Notes under the pieces: model-generated
Seen by the model: only the letters and a program-made list of their open reading frames with translations
What the model was told of the DNA's origin: nothing
Databases searched by the model: none
Shown: in pieces, positions 36,466 through 45,505 of the stretch
How the letters are laid out: each line of letters begins with the position of its first letter
How positions within the stretch are numbered: position 1 is the first letter of the stretch
Assembly (NCBI GenBank): GCA_030744755.1
Contig: JASLPY010000032.1
Coordinates: forward strand, 1-53,280
Reading direction: 5' to 3'
Source: Kiritimatiellia bacterium
GTDB lineage: Bacteria; Verrucomicrobiota; Kiritimatiellia; UBA8416; JADHWI01
Length of the DNA: 53,280 nucleotides
Position numbers and translations under genes: made by a program

Positions 36466-36698
36466 CGCTCAACGCCAGTTGCAGGTGGTGCAATGGGAGG
36501 GGCAGCGGCCTCGCTGCCCGCGGACGCCGAGGCCGACCTTCGCCGTCATGAGATAAAACTGGAGCACGGCGGGCCTCCGCCGTCATGGTGCAAGGAATGT
36601 GCATAAACGTGACAGGATTGAACAAAGTACTAGCTGTCGCAAGCAAATGCGCAGGCGTTGCTCGGCCGGCGGAGGACCTACATAGGTTGGAGTATGCA
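36466..36698. other. Repeat-rich gap before HzsA-like gene
   Basis: A 233-bp gap with two adjoining GC-rich modules: 36500-36550, which carries the 23-bp block also found at 11557-11579 and an internal CGGCCTCG/CGAGGCCG palindrome; and 36558-36681, dispersed repeat copy B. Both modules contain the word CGCCGTCATG. A longer reading of the downstream gene from 36585 would be encoded by the repeat and is rejected. Confidence 0.6.
36558..36681. repeat. Dispersed repeat copy B
   Basis: About 83 percent identical by eye to 10923-11048, with conserved GC-rich ends that are mutually complementary (CGGCGGGCCTCCGCCG at the start, CGGCCGGCGGAGG at the end) and a conserved middle (ATGTGCATAAACGTGACAG, CGCAAGCAAATGCGC). 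Unlike copy A it lacks the outer TTGTCCGAAAAGG-type inverted repeats. It ends 17 bp before the ATG of the next gene. Confidence 0.75.
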
Positions 36699-39600
36699 AT
36701 GAGAACCGCAGTCATAATCTTTGCTCTGGCAACGATGGCTTGGTCATGCTGTTTCGCCGCGGACGGCCCCCAACTTGGGCCGTGGCACTGCGCAGGGCCC
36801 TTCAAGGACAAGCCCATTGGTTTGCATCGAACGTCGTTCGGGCACGTCTTTGAGGTCGAGAAGGACGCAATCGATGCTGCTGCCGAACTGGTCGACCTTG
36901 GCAAGTCCTGGAAAGCCGAGCATTTCACCGGCGTACAGAATGTCATGCGAAAGTGGCAGAAGCGCGAGGATTGGACGGATGGCTACCTGAACTACCTCCC
37001 CTATGGTCCGGCCCCGATGCAAAACGAGACCTGCTACATATATCGGACGATCAAGGCACCCACGGCAATGAAGCCGGAGATTCGAATCTATGCCCTGGAC
37101 AACATCAGGGCGTGGCTCAATGGAAAAGAGATCGGAGTAGCTCACAATCCCAACCGGCGCGGTTCTTCCCGCTTTGCCGCGGCATTGGTTCAGACACTGG
37201 ATCTGAAACAAGGCGACAACCGCCTACTCGTCAAGATTACGAGCATGCATGGCAAGCACGGATTTGCCTTTGCGATGCCCCCGTACACGGTGTCAAACAG
37301 CCTGTTGCCAGGTGGGCGTAATCTCGCGCTGCCAAGTGAGGATCCTGCCAGGAAGGCTCAGGCTTTCCTGTTCGACACCGCCCCGATACCCATGTATGAC
37401 CCCGCCGTTCTGAAGATGGATGCAAAGCTCAAGAGCATCTCCGAAACGAAGCAGGGAGCGGCATATTCTGAGACGATCGAGGCGCTCAAGAACATGGTCG
37501 AGGAACGTCTCGAGAAGGGAAGCGTTACCGAGGCGGCGCAGGCTATAGACGCTTTCTGGGCGGACCAGGTCAATTCACTGCCACCAATCGCATTTGTGAA
37601 ATCGCCATGGTTCCGCGTTAACGCTATCTCACCGATTTGTAACCGCGGAGCTGCTCCTGCCAGTATTTGCATCTTCGATCCGGCTGATGCGGACAGCCCG
37701 CCACGCCTGATTTTCCACGAGCCGAAAGCAACCATCTTTGACATGAACGTCTCCTACGATGCGAAAACGATCTTCTTTTCGCTCTTGCGTCCCGGAGTAG
37801 AAGGCGGGACACACGTCTACGAAATCGGGGTTGACGGAAAGGGCCTCAGGCAAATCACAGGGGGTCCCTGTTCGGACAAGATGCCCCTCCTTTTGCCAAG
37901 CGGTGAGATCATGTTTGTCTCGGACAGGTCCAAGACAAGAGTCGTCTGCCAGAACCAGGCATCCGGTGTACTCTATGTCTCTAACAGGGATGGGAGCAAT
38001 GTGCGCCGTGTTTCGGGTAACACGCTCAGTGACCATTCGCCACAGATAATGAACGATGGGCGGGTTCTTTTCAGCCGCTGGGATTACGGCGTGGACAAGA
38101 ACGTCTTCTGCAGGCAGAACCTATGGACGATCAACCCGGACGGGACAGGCTTCCGCCTCTTTGGCTCGAATACGAAAGAGGACCCAAACGCATTCTGGAA
38201 GGCACGTCCCATACCCGGCAGGCCCGAGGTCGTATGCGTTTTCGGATCCCACCACCAGGACCACAACGGAATGATCGGCCTTGTCTGGGACCGGCCGGTA
38301 GGTCACGGCAAAGACTTCAGGGGCGAAGGCTACCGCTGGATCACTCGTGAGATCCCGTCTTTCGGCGACATATTCATGCGCCAAACGGGATATACGGACC
38401 CCTACCCGATTCACGAACACCTGTTCCTGGTCTCGTATGGCGGCGATGGTGGAAACAAGGGTCGCCTCTACCTGATGGATGATTGCGGCAACAGGAAAAT
38501 GATCTATGAAGACAAGGGTAAGCTTGGCTGTTACTATCCTCTGCCGCTGACCCCACGCAAACGGCCACCCGTAATTCCTTCCCAGTGCAACAATCCCGAA
38601 TGGGTACACACCGATCCCATCAACGCGATACAGCACCCCGAGGAAAAGCTGAAAGGTACGTTCCTTCTTCAGGATGTCTACGAGGGAATCGGCAAGCACG
38701 TCAAGCGCGGGGAGATAAAGGCGCTCCAGCTAATCGAACAGGTACCGAAATGGCAGTACATATCACCCGACCACCAGGGCTATGGTCCGACAATCGGACG
38801 CGGGACAATGTACATACGCCGCATCCTCGGCACCGTTCCCGTCGAGAAGGATGGATCGGCCTATTTTGAGGCACCGGCTATCAGGGACATCTCTTTCAAC
38901 GCGCTGGACGCTGAAGGTCGTGTGATACGGCGCATGGGATCGACCTTGCACATCATGCCGGGCGAAAAGCAAAGCTGCGTGGGTTGTCACGAAACGCGCG
39001 GCATGCCGCCACCAACAAAGACAAGAACACCGATCGCAGCAAGCCGTCCACCTTCCACTCCCCGCTTCCCGGCATGGAGCAACAAGGGAATCATTGATTA
39101 CGTCAAAGTCGTACAGCCTGTATTTGACAAGCATTGCACCAGTTGCCACAGCGGGGCCACCCCCGACAAGGCGCTCGACCTGTCTGGCGACAGAACGCGG
39201 TTTTTTAACATGTCCTACGACTCCCTGCTCGACCGAGGTTTCGTTGATTACATCAACCTGGCAGGTACAGGACACGAGGAAAGCACCGCAAAGGACCGCG
39301 GCTCGATTATCAGCAGGATAAGAAAGCATATTGAAACGGATATATGCTGTGAGAAGCCATTGCCCTTGGAAGACCGCCAGAGAATCTACAGTTGGATCGA
39401 CGCCGCGATTCCATATTACAGCACGCACGACGTTGCCCAGAAACGTGGTATTGGAGGCCGTGACAGGTGGCTGGGCAGAGAATGGTTCGAGAAGGAATTT
39501 GAACCTGTCTTTAAGCGCCGCTGCATGGAGTGTCACAAGGGCGAAGTCACCCACCAGACGTACAACTACAACGGCAGCGAACGATTGCAGGTAAGCAGCA

Positions 39601-39899
39601 AACTCTGGAATGACCTGGCACTTTCGCAGTTCGGCTTCGGGCGCTACAAGACAGCCCTCTACGGACCTGACCACAGGATAAACCTGACCCATCCCGAATA
39701 CAGCCAGATGCTCACCGCGCCATTGGCAAAGAATGCCGGTGGTATGCAACTGTGTGAAGAAAAAGACGGAGGTCCCGTTTTCAAGGATAAGAATGATCCG
39801 GACTACGGACTGATGCGTACTGCTTTGCAGCACGGAGCCGAAACACTCAAAGAGAATCCGCGCCTGGACATGTACAGACAGATTGCAGAGAAGAATTGA
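36699..39899 (+). CDS. HzsA-like cytochrome with three CxxCH and N-terminal jelly-roll-like domain
   Basis: A 1066-aa exported protein. The ATG at 36699 with GGAG six bases upstream gives signal peptide MRTAVIIFALATMAWSCCFA. Residues ~22-210 form an additional beta-sandwich-like domain (LGPWHCAGPFKDKPIG, then IRIYALDNIRAWLNGKEIGV and GDNRLLVKITS), similar to the jelly-roll modules of glycoside-linked exported proteins. A linker helix region leads to the HzsA-like propeller (MNVSYDAKTIFFSLLRPG, LLPSGEIMFVSDRSKTRVVC). LGTVPVEKDGSAYFEAP precedes haem motif CVGCH at C760. CTSCH is at C813, and an extra CMECH at C942 in FKRRCMECHKGE is not seen in the three paralogues. It may therefore bind three c-type haems. 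The next gene is a sulfatase 70 bp away. Confidence 0.87.
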   Translation: MRTAVIIFALATMAWSCCFAADGPQLGPWHCAGPFKDKPIGLHRTSFGHVFEVEKDAIDAAAELVDLGKSWKAEHFTGVQNVMRKWQKREDWTDGYLNYLPYGPAPMQNETCYIYRTIKAPTAMKPEIRIYALDNIRAWLNGKEIGVAHNPNRRGSSRFAAALVQTLDLKQGDNRLLVKITSMHGKHGFAFAMPPYTVSNSLLPGGRNLALPSEDPARKAQAFLFDTAPIPMYDPAVLKMDAKLKSISETKQGAAYSETIEALKNMVEERLEKGSVTEAAQAIDAFWADQVNSLPPIAFVKSPWFRVNAISPICNRGAAPASICIFDPADADSPPRLIFHEPKATIFDMNVSYDAKTIFFSLLRPGVEGGTHVYEIGVDGKGLRQITGGPCSDKMPLLLPSGEIMFVSDRSKTRVVCQNQASGVLYVSNRDGSNVRRVSGNTLSDHSPQIMNDGRVLFSRWDYGVDKNVFCRQNLWTINPDGTGFRLFGSNTKEDPNAFWKARPIPGRPEVVCVFGSHHQDHNGMIGLVWDRPVGHGKDFRGEGYRWITREIPSFGDIFMRQTGYTDPYPIHEHLFLVSYGGDGGNKGRLYLMDDCGNRKMIYEDKGKLGCYYPLPLTPRKRPPVIPSQCNNPEWVHTDPINAIQHPEEKLKGTFLLQDVYEGIGKHVKRGEIKALQLIEQVPKWQYISPDHQGYGPTIGRGTMYIRRILGTVPVEKDGSAYFEAPAIRDISFNALDAEGRVIRRMGSTLHIMPGEKQSCVGCHETRGMPPPTKTRTPIAASRPPSTPRFPAWSNKGIIDYVKVVQPVFDKHCTSCHSGATPDKALDLSGDRTRFFNMSYDSLLDRGFVDYINLAGTGHEESTAKDRGSIISRIRKHIETDICCEKPLPLEDRQRIYSWIDAAIPYYSTHDVAQKRGIGGRDRWLGREWFEKEFEPVFKRRCMECHKGEVTHQTYNYNGSERLQVSSKLWNDLALSQFGFGRYKTALYGPDHRINLTHPEYSQMLTAPLAKNAGGMQLCEEKDGGPVFKDKNDPDYGLMRTALQHGAETLKENPRLDMYRQIAEKN

Positions 39900-39969
39900 A
39901 CCATGATGGTGCGCCTGGCTAATAATGTAGCTGGACGATGACGCTTTCGGGCTGGAAGGAGTAAAGGAC

Positions 39970-41835
39970 ATGCATAGCAGACGAAGTTTCCTGAAAAACG
40001 TTGGTGCAGTTTCCATCTCATCAATGCTCTCACATCGCGCAACAGCTGCCCCGGATGATTCCGAGCGCCCCAACGTTCTCTGGATCACCTGCGAGGACAT
40101 CAGCGCCAACCTGGGCTGTTACGGGGACACGTACGCCAGGACGCCCAATATCGACAAGCTGGCATCTGAAGGTACGCTCTACACGAACGCATACGCCACG
40201 GCCCCGGTCTGCTCCCCGGCTCGGTCCTGCATCATTACTGGAGTTCATGCATGCTCCCTGGGTACGCAGCACCTCAGGAGCACAATCGCGAAGCCTGGTC
40301 AAATCCGCTGCTTCACCGAACACCTTCGCGAGGCCGGATACTACTGCACAAACAACTCGAAACAGGATTATCAGTTCAGAACGCCAAAGGACGCTTGGGA
40401 TGAATCGAGCAGGACTGCGCATTGGCGAAAGCGGCCGGATAACAAACCGTTCTTCAGCGTGTTCAACCTGACAATGACTCACCAGAGCCAGACGCGCTAT
40501 CCCGGAACTCGACTCAGAGCGGTGAATGCCGGCCTCCCTGCGGAACTGCGGCATGATCCGGCGAAGGCACCATTGCCACCCTATTACCCTGACACGCAGG
40601 TGATCAGGGAGAATGTCGCAGCCTATCACACCCAGATAACAGTCATGGACAGGGCAGTCGGAAGGCTTCTTAAGGAACTGACTGATGACGGCTTGTCGGA
40701 GAATACGATAGTCTTCTTCTACTCGGACCATGGCGGGGGCATCCCCCGCGGCAAGCGCTGGCTGCATCACAACGGGATTCGCGTACCATTCATGATCCGC
40801 TGCCCGGAGAAACACCGACACCTTGTGCCCGGCACACCCGGAACGAAATCGGACAGGCTTGTGAGCTTTGTTGACCTCGCCCCGACGATGCTCAGCTTGA
40901 CCGGTCTTCCCCTGCCCGCCCACCTGCAGGGCAGTGCATTCCTTGGCGGGAAACTGGAAAAGCCTCGAGAATTCGTATTTGCATCCCGGGACAGGGTAGA
41001 TGAGGTCATACTGTGCAGCCGAACCGTGACCGATGGCAAATACCAGTATATCCGCAACTTTCTGCCCCACCGCCCCCGCATGCCGTTGAGTTGGTACTCG
41101 GAGAAGACGCCAATTCGAGCAGAGCTGCGCCGGTTGAATTCCGAAGGCAAGCTCAAGAACGATGAAGCGTGGCTCCTCTCTGAAAGAACACCGGCTGAGG
41201 AACTGTATGACTTGTCGGCAGACCCGCACCAGATGAACAACCTGTCGGAATCTGCAGATCACGCAGATACCGTCATTCGCATGCGTAAAATACTGTACAC
41301 CCGCATGCAGGAAATACGGGATACCGGAATTCTCCCCGAAACTGAGATGCGGAAGCGTTATGCGCAAGGCCCTTACGAAGGTATACGCGATCTTTCTGAA
41401 TCGGAATACGGGGCCATTCTCGACGCTGCAAGACTGGTAGGGATGGGCAGTGAGCACTCGGGGCAGCTGATCAACTCCCTTTCACATGAAGATAGTGCTG
41501 TCCGCTACTGGGCTGCCGTGGGCTTTGCAGCAATGGGCGCGGAAGCCGGACCGGTCAGGGCGGAACTCCAGGAAGCCCTGTCGGATCCGTCACCAAATGT
41601 TCGAATTGCGGCGGCGGAGGCGCTGTGCATTCTCGACATGGACGACGAAGCACTACCAGTACTCGCCGGAGAACTGAAGACCGGTGATGATGCAACCGTT
41701 ATAGAGGCAGCAACAGCTCTCTTCGCCATAGGACCAAAAGCCAAACCTGTCTTGGCAGAAGTTCGGGCGGCAAAGAAACGCAAACTCAGGTATGCTGGCT
41801 CAGCTCTCGACCATGTGATTAACAAGTTGCGATAA
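39970..41835 (+). CDS. Tat-exported sulfatase with C-terminal HEAT repeats
   Basis: A 621-aa sulfatase. The N-terminal Tat signal (SRRSFLKNVGAVSISSM) is followed by the metal-binding start NVLWITCEDIS and the formylglycine signature CSPARS with C81, which must be converted to formylglycine. Further elements are the H-bearing FFYSDHGGGIPRGK and LYDLSADPHQMNNL at the end of the catalytic domain. Residues ~510-621 are HEAT-like helical repeats (SLSHEDSAVRYWAAVGF, ALSDPSPNVRIAAAEAL), which may mediate protein contacts. It removes sulfate esters from polysaccharide. The FGE-like domain in this window (24728) lacks one key Cys, so maturation must rely on another enzyme. AAGGAG lies upstream of the ATG. 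Confidence 0.92.
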   Translation: MHSRRSFLKNVGAVSISSMLSHRATAAPDDSERPNVLWITCEDISANLGCYGDTYARTPNIDKLASEGTLYTNAYATAPVCSPARSCIITGVHACSLGTQHLRSTIAKPGQIRCFTEHLREAGYYCTNNSKQDYQFRTPKDAWDESSRTAHWRKRPDNKPFFSVFNLTMTHQSQTRYPGTRLRAVNAGLPAELRHDPAKAPLPPYYPDTQVIRENVAAYHTQITVMDRAVGRLLKELTDDGLSENTIVFFYSDHGGGIPRGKRWLHHNGIRVPFMIRCPEKHRHLVPGTPGTKSDRLVSFVDLAPTMLSLTGLPLPAHLQGSAFLGGKLEKPREFVFASRDRVDEVILCSRTVTDGKYQYIRNFLPHRPRMPLSWYSEKTPIRAELRRLNSEGKLKNDEAWLLSERTPAEELYDLSADPHQMNNLSESADHADTVIRMRKILYTRMQEIRDTGILPETEMRKRYAQGPYEGIRDLSESEYGAILDAARLVGMGSEHSGQLINSLSHEDSAVRYWAAVGFAAMGAEAGPVRAELQEALSDPSPNVRIAAAEALCILDMDDEALPVLAGELKTGDDATVIEAATALFAIGPKAKPVLAEVRAAKKRKLRYAGSALDHVINKLR

Positions 41836-41972
41836 GGCCGCAGGCCGAACATTGAGGAAAGATTCGTAAAGCTCATGTCGGCGGGCCATCCCGCCGGCCC
41901 GCTCTTGAGCAATCTGCAACGCCCCTTACGCGGCCGATACAGACTGTTTGCAGTAAGCGCCGCAAGTCTTGC

Positions 41973-42000
41973 CCCGTGCTGCGGAAGCCCACAGCACGGG
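41973..42000. terminator. Hairpin between convergent sulfatase and HEAT genes
   Basis: CCCGTGCTG (41973-41981) and CAGCACGGG (41992-42000) form a perfect 9-bp stem with a 10-nt loop, located between the two convergent stop codons. There is no clear T-run. A second GC-rich palindrome (GGCGGGCCATCCCGCC) lies nearby, starting about 41880. Either could end both transcripts. Confidence 0.45.
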
Positions 42001-42029
42001 ATCTAAAGCAAAACCGAAGATAGTGTGCT

Positions 42030-44039
42030 CTATTTAGGCTGGATCCGTTTCCTCAGATCAGTTGCCCTTTTCTTCAGATTGGCATCTGATCCGGGAGCTT
42101 CAAGCTTCTGGATCAGCGTGTCGAGCGCCTTGACCGAGGCCTTCTTGTGATGACGCTGCGCGCGATCCGCTGTACTCACCAGCGCATTGCCGGCATCCTT
42201 GGCGACTTCCTTATCCGACAGGTAACCAAGAAGTACTGCCAGCGAAGCCTCCGTGCCGCGTTGCTGCAGGGCACCAATGATCTGCCGCTTCTCATCCCGG
42301 CGTTTCGCAAGTTCGCCTGCGCTCTTGAGCAGGGCTACGCGCTGCTGGTCGTTCAGTCTTATGTGGCGATGGTTAGCAATATTGATCACACCACGTAGTG
42401 CAACAATGCGCTGCGTTTCCGAAGGAGCACTCTTTGCCAGGGCCAACAGCGTGTCGGCCGCCTTCTCGTTCTGCCAGCTTGCGAGGCTGCGAAGAGCCGA
42501 ATCATACAATGTTTCGTTGCCGGATTTGAGAGCCGCTTCGGCGCATGCCAGGGCATTTGGCGTCCCCGCAAGAGCTGCCAGTTCCAGGATCTTCTGCTTT
42601 GCCTTTAACGGCGCCTTATCGTAGCTCGGGCGAATGAGCTCGAATGCCTTGCCCTTGTCGCTTTCCGACGCAAACGCGCGACCGACCGCGTCGAGCGCCT
42701 TGGCCTGCATTCCTTCATCCTTGATCCCGGCAACTGCGGCCATCAGGGGTGATATGCTCTCGACGCCACCCAGGGTACCCAGGGCTTTCAATGCAGCCTC
42801 CTGAACCACGGGATCCCCGTCTTTCAGACATATCAACAGCTGGGGACGGGCTTCTGCTATTCCGCGTTCCGACACTGCCACGAGCGCGACAGCGCGCTGC
42901 TTCTTATCGGCAAGTGCTGCAACCAGCACGGCATCGACTTCTTTCCCGGGTATCATGGTCAATGCTTTGACCAGCTCAGCATTGTCCTGGCTGCCGGCGG
43001 CCATGCCCAACAGTTGTTTCGCAGCTGCAGCATCACCAAGCTTTGCTACCGCCCTACCTGCTGCCGCGCTGACGGCCTTGTCTTCATCACCCAGGCTGCT
43101 GAGAACCGCCGGCAGTGCCGCCCGGTCTCCGCGGGCTCCCAAGACCTCGACAAGGCCCGCTTTCGCGGCCCCTTTGAGACCGCCAAGACTCTTAACGAGC
43201 GCGCTTGTGAGCTTGTCGCCGGGAATGTTTGCGGCTGCCGTGAGGGCTCCCTTTTTCATCTTGCGATCATCGCCCCCAATGGCAGCAACCAGGATTTCGA
43301 TACCCTTGTCAGGATTCACGGCTGCCATTCCAACCATAGCCGCAACCCGGTGCTGGCTGCTGTCGGAGGCCAGTGCCTTCTCATACAGAGAGGCGGCGGC
43401 ATTGTTACCCTTGGTGCCCGCGCTCTGTATCAAGGCATCAAAGTAGGCCTGCTTCGTCGTTTCTTTCGGCTGTATCTTCAGCAGCGCGTTCGAGGACTCG
43501 CTATCGCCAATCTTGCCCAGCGCTGTAATCGCCGAAATGGCCACGGCGGCGTCATTGCTATTCGCAAGAGCACTCATTTCCTTAACCGCATCTGAAGCCC
43601 GAATTTCTCCGAGGCTGGCCAGGATACCTACCTGTGCCTTAGCAGGAGCCTTCTTCAGCGCGTTAAGTAACGCCGCGCTTGCAGCCTTTGAACCAACCAT
43701 TCTCTGGAGTGCAAGCCGAGCGTAATCGGACAAGATTTCATCTTGCAGAAGGACGCTCAGGGCCGGAACTGAGGCATCATTGCCTATGAGTTGCAGGCAA
43801 CGGCAAGCCCAGGCTTTTCCTGCCTGGGTAGCTTTTGCGCTCGAAATAACAGCCACGAGCTTCTGCTCTATTGCGGCATGCTCGGCGTCCTTTGCCGCGA
43901 TGACCGCGTTCAAGGCCTGTTCGGCAACATTCGGATCTGCCCCGTACTTGTAACCGGCCAGATCTTCAAAGACGTCCGCACAGGCCACCTGCCAGGCAAG
44001 CCCCAGCACCAACACAAACATTAACATTCTTCTAATCAT
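42030..44039 (-). CDS. Exported HEAT-repeat protein
   Basis: A 669-aa protein with signal peptide (RRMLMFVLVLGLAWQVACA) and a mature part composed almost entirely of HEAT repeats (for example NDAAVAISAITALGKIGD, DEDKAVSAAAGRAVAKLGD, DGDPVVQEAALKALGTLGG). It forms a superhelical scaffold without a visible catalytic site. Such proteins sit next to Gfo/Idh/MocA and sulfatase genes in planctomycete-type genomes and probably organise exported complexes. It follows the oxidoreductase gene on the same strand after a 92-bp gap holding a long hairpin. Confidence 0.88.
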   Translation of the reverse strand: MIRRMLMFVLVLGLAWQVACADVFEDLAGYKYGADPNVAEQALNAVIAAKDAEHAAIEQKLVAVISSAKATQAGKAWACRCLQLIGNDASVPALSVLLQDEILSDYARLALQRMVGSKAASAALLNALKKAPAKAQVGILASLGEIRASDAVKEMSALANSNDAAVAISAITALGKIGDSESSNALLKIQPKETTKQAYFDALIQSAGTKGNNAAASLYEKALASDSSQHRVAAMVGMAAVNPDKGIEILVAAIGGDDRKMKKGALTAAANIPGDKLTSALVKSLGGLKGAAKAGLVEVLGARGDRAALPAVLSSLGDEDKAVSAAAGRAVAKLGDAAAAKQLLGMAAGSQDNAELVKALTMIPGKEVDAVLVAALADKKQRAVALVAVSERGIAEARPQLLICLKDGDPVVQEAALKALGTLGGVESISPLMAAVAGIKDEGMQAKALDAVGRAFASESDKGKAFELIRPSYDKAPLKAKQKILELAALAGTPNALACAEAALKSGNETLYDSALRSLASWQNEKAADTLLALAKSAPSETQRIVALRGVINIANHRHIRLNDQQRVALLKSAGELAKRRDEKRQIIGALQQRGTEASLAVLLGYLSDKEVAKDAGNALVSTADRAQRHHKKASVKALDTLIQKLEAPGSDANLKKRATDLRKRIQPK

Positions 44040-44057
44040 AACGTATCTCTCTTCTCA

Positions 44058-44127
44058 GCCATCAACCATTAACCATCAACCTGCCCGCAATGCTACGCAT
44101 AGCGTTGCAGGCGGGCCATCAACCATT
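44058..44127. repeat. Hairpin flanked by 13-bp direct repeats
   Basis: GCCATCAACCATT occurs at 44058-44070 and again at 44115-44127. Between them CCTGCCCGCAATGCTA (44080-44095) and TAGCGTTGCAGGCGGG (44100-44115) form a 16-bp stem (two G-U pairs, one mismatch) with a CGCA loop. The direct repeats could be a target duplication of a small inserted hairpin element, or the whole may be a mRNA-processing structure between the cotranscribed oxidoreductase and HEAT genes. Confidence 0.6.
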
Positions 44128-44131
44128 CCCA

Positions 44132-45334
44132 CTATATCTGCCAGGGACCCCGCCTCGGACGATCTACCAATCGGCTAGCTTCCGCATCACCAATGAAATC
44201 TTCCTTTACCGGATCCCACTTCAGATCGCGTTTGAGCATCAAGCATATGTTGCCCAGGTGACATACCGTGGCAACTCTGTGCGCGTATTCCACATGGCGG
44301 AACGGGCGCTTCCGAGAGTAGACGCAGTTAATCACGTCCTGGTACGGTGATCTCGCTCCCTCCTCATACCAGCGCAGTCCCGCCGGCACCTTGAAGTTGC
44401 GTAGCGGTTTGGCTTCACCCTTCTCACAGATATACTTCTGCCCGCCCCCAACATAGAGCTTCTTCCCATTGGCGAACTCATAGGTGAGGTATTGGTGATC
44501 CTTACCCGGATGATAGATATTCTGGGGCCCGGTGTGATCGACCTTGAGACCATGCATGGCTCCGCCGAACTTGTGGCCACCCCAGTCAGTCATCATTCCT
44601 CCGGAATAGTCGTACCAAGTCCTGAAGCCCCGACCTCCCAGGCCGTATGCCCGGCCACAGCGGAACGGATTGTATGGAACCCAAGGCGCCGGTCCAAGCC
44701 ACAGGTCCCAGTCGATTCTATCCGTCTCGGGATCACTTTGAGCGCCAAGGTAGCAATGCCTCGGAGGCCCGCCCGGATTGGCATGCGCGGCCAGAACTTC
44801 ACCGTACCGTCCACTGTTCGCTGCGGCGGCTATCGATCCGTAATCGCCGATAACCCTCTGGCTCCCGCACGAGAAAACGCGCCCGTACTTCCTGGCGGTG
44901 TCAGACATCTTGCGGCCCTCTTTGATCGTCAGCGAAAGCGGCTTCTCGCAAAAGACATCCTTGCCCGACTTCATGGCGTCAATCGTCACCTGTGCGTGCC
45001 AGTGATCGGGAGTTCCGCAGAGCACGAAATCGATATCGTCGCGAGCGCAGATCTCGCGGTAGTCGGTGTAGGTCTTGACGTTCTTGTCGTTCTTATACCG
45101 GTCAAGTTCCTTGAACTTTACATCGCATGCAGCGACAAACTGTACCCGCTTGTCCCTCCTGAACTGGCCGAGGTCGCCGCTTCCCTGGCCGCCCGCACCG
45201 ACAAGGGCAAGCACGGTACGCTCACTGGCCGGTGGTGTTCCGTCGGCGGCACCGAGAGCTTTGGATGTGATGATGTTGGGTAACGCAAGGGCCGCGCCAC
45301 CGTATTTCAGGAATTTGCGTCTGTTCAGCTTCAT
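44132..45334 (-). CDS. Tat-exported Gfo/Idh/MocA family oxidoreductase
   Basis: A 400-aa protein. The ATG at 45334 has a perfect AAAGGAGG site five bases upstream; the longer frame to 45376 is rejected. Tat leader NRRKFLKYGGAALALP, then Rossmann motif LALVGAGGQGSG (about 43-54), CGTPDHWHAQV and the EKP motif at E130-P132. The C-terminal domain carries GGMMTDWGGHKFGGAMHGL. Expected role: NAD(P)-dependent redox step on a sugar or sugar-derived compound outside or at the membrane. It follows the GH78 gene by 171 bp on the minus strand. Confidence 0.92.
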   Translation of the reverse strand: MKLNRRKFLKYGGAALALPNIITSKALGAADGTPPASERTVLALVGAGGQGSGDLGQFRRDKRVQFVAACDVKFKELDRYKNDKNVKTYTDYREICARDDIDFVLCGTPDHWHAQVTIDAMKSGKDVFCEKPLSLTIKEGRKMSDTARKYGRVFSCGSQRVIGDYGSIAAAANSGRYGEVLAAHANPGGPPRHCYLGAQSDPETDRIDWDLWLGPAPWVPYNPFRCGRAYGLGGRGFRTWYDYSGGMMTDWGGHKFGGAMHGLKVDHTGPQNIYHPGKDHQYLTYEFANGKKLYVGGGQKYICEKGEAKPLRNFKVPAGLRWYEEGARSPYQDVINCVYSRKRPFRHVEYAHRVATVCHLGNICLMLKRDLKWDPVKEDFIGDAEASRLVDRPRRGPWQI

Positions 45335-45505
45335 ACGTGCCTCCTTTGAGCATTTAATAACAAGACTGAAATTCATTCTGAACTTGTAGGATATGGCATA
45401 ATCAAAAGCGTGACCATAGGTAAAAGCGGAATAATCATCTCCTTTACATGGATTCCTTCGTAAGCGGTTGCCAAGACGCTCGTAGTTGAATTCGTTGATA
45501 TCTGT

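Noticed and set aside
36585..36698. A 38-residue N-terminal extension of the fourth HzsA-like protein
   Set aside because: It is encoded by dispersed repeat copy B; the internal ATG at 36699 has a good ribosome-binding site and a clean signal peptide.
196..39899. Hydrazine synthesis / anammox metabolism because of HzsA-like proteins
   Set aside because: No HzsB/C-like partner or hydrazine dehydrogenase gene is in the window, and this protein family is much wider than anammox. The context is glycan degradation.
38763..41457. Two long minus-strand frames (38763-40109 and 40030-41457)
   Set aside because: They lie opposite the HzsA-like and sulfatase genes, whose catalytic and haem motifs are intact; these are shadows of codon bias.
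42030..44039. Phycobilisome-lyase-type or sulfatase-accessory enzyme from HEAT similarity
   Set aside because: Only generic HEAT repeats are seen, without lyase motifs, so I keep it as a scaffold protein of unknown role.
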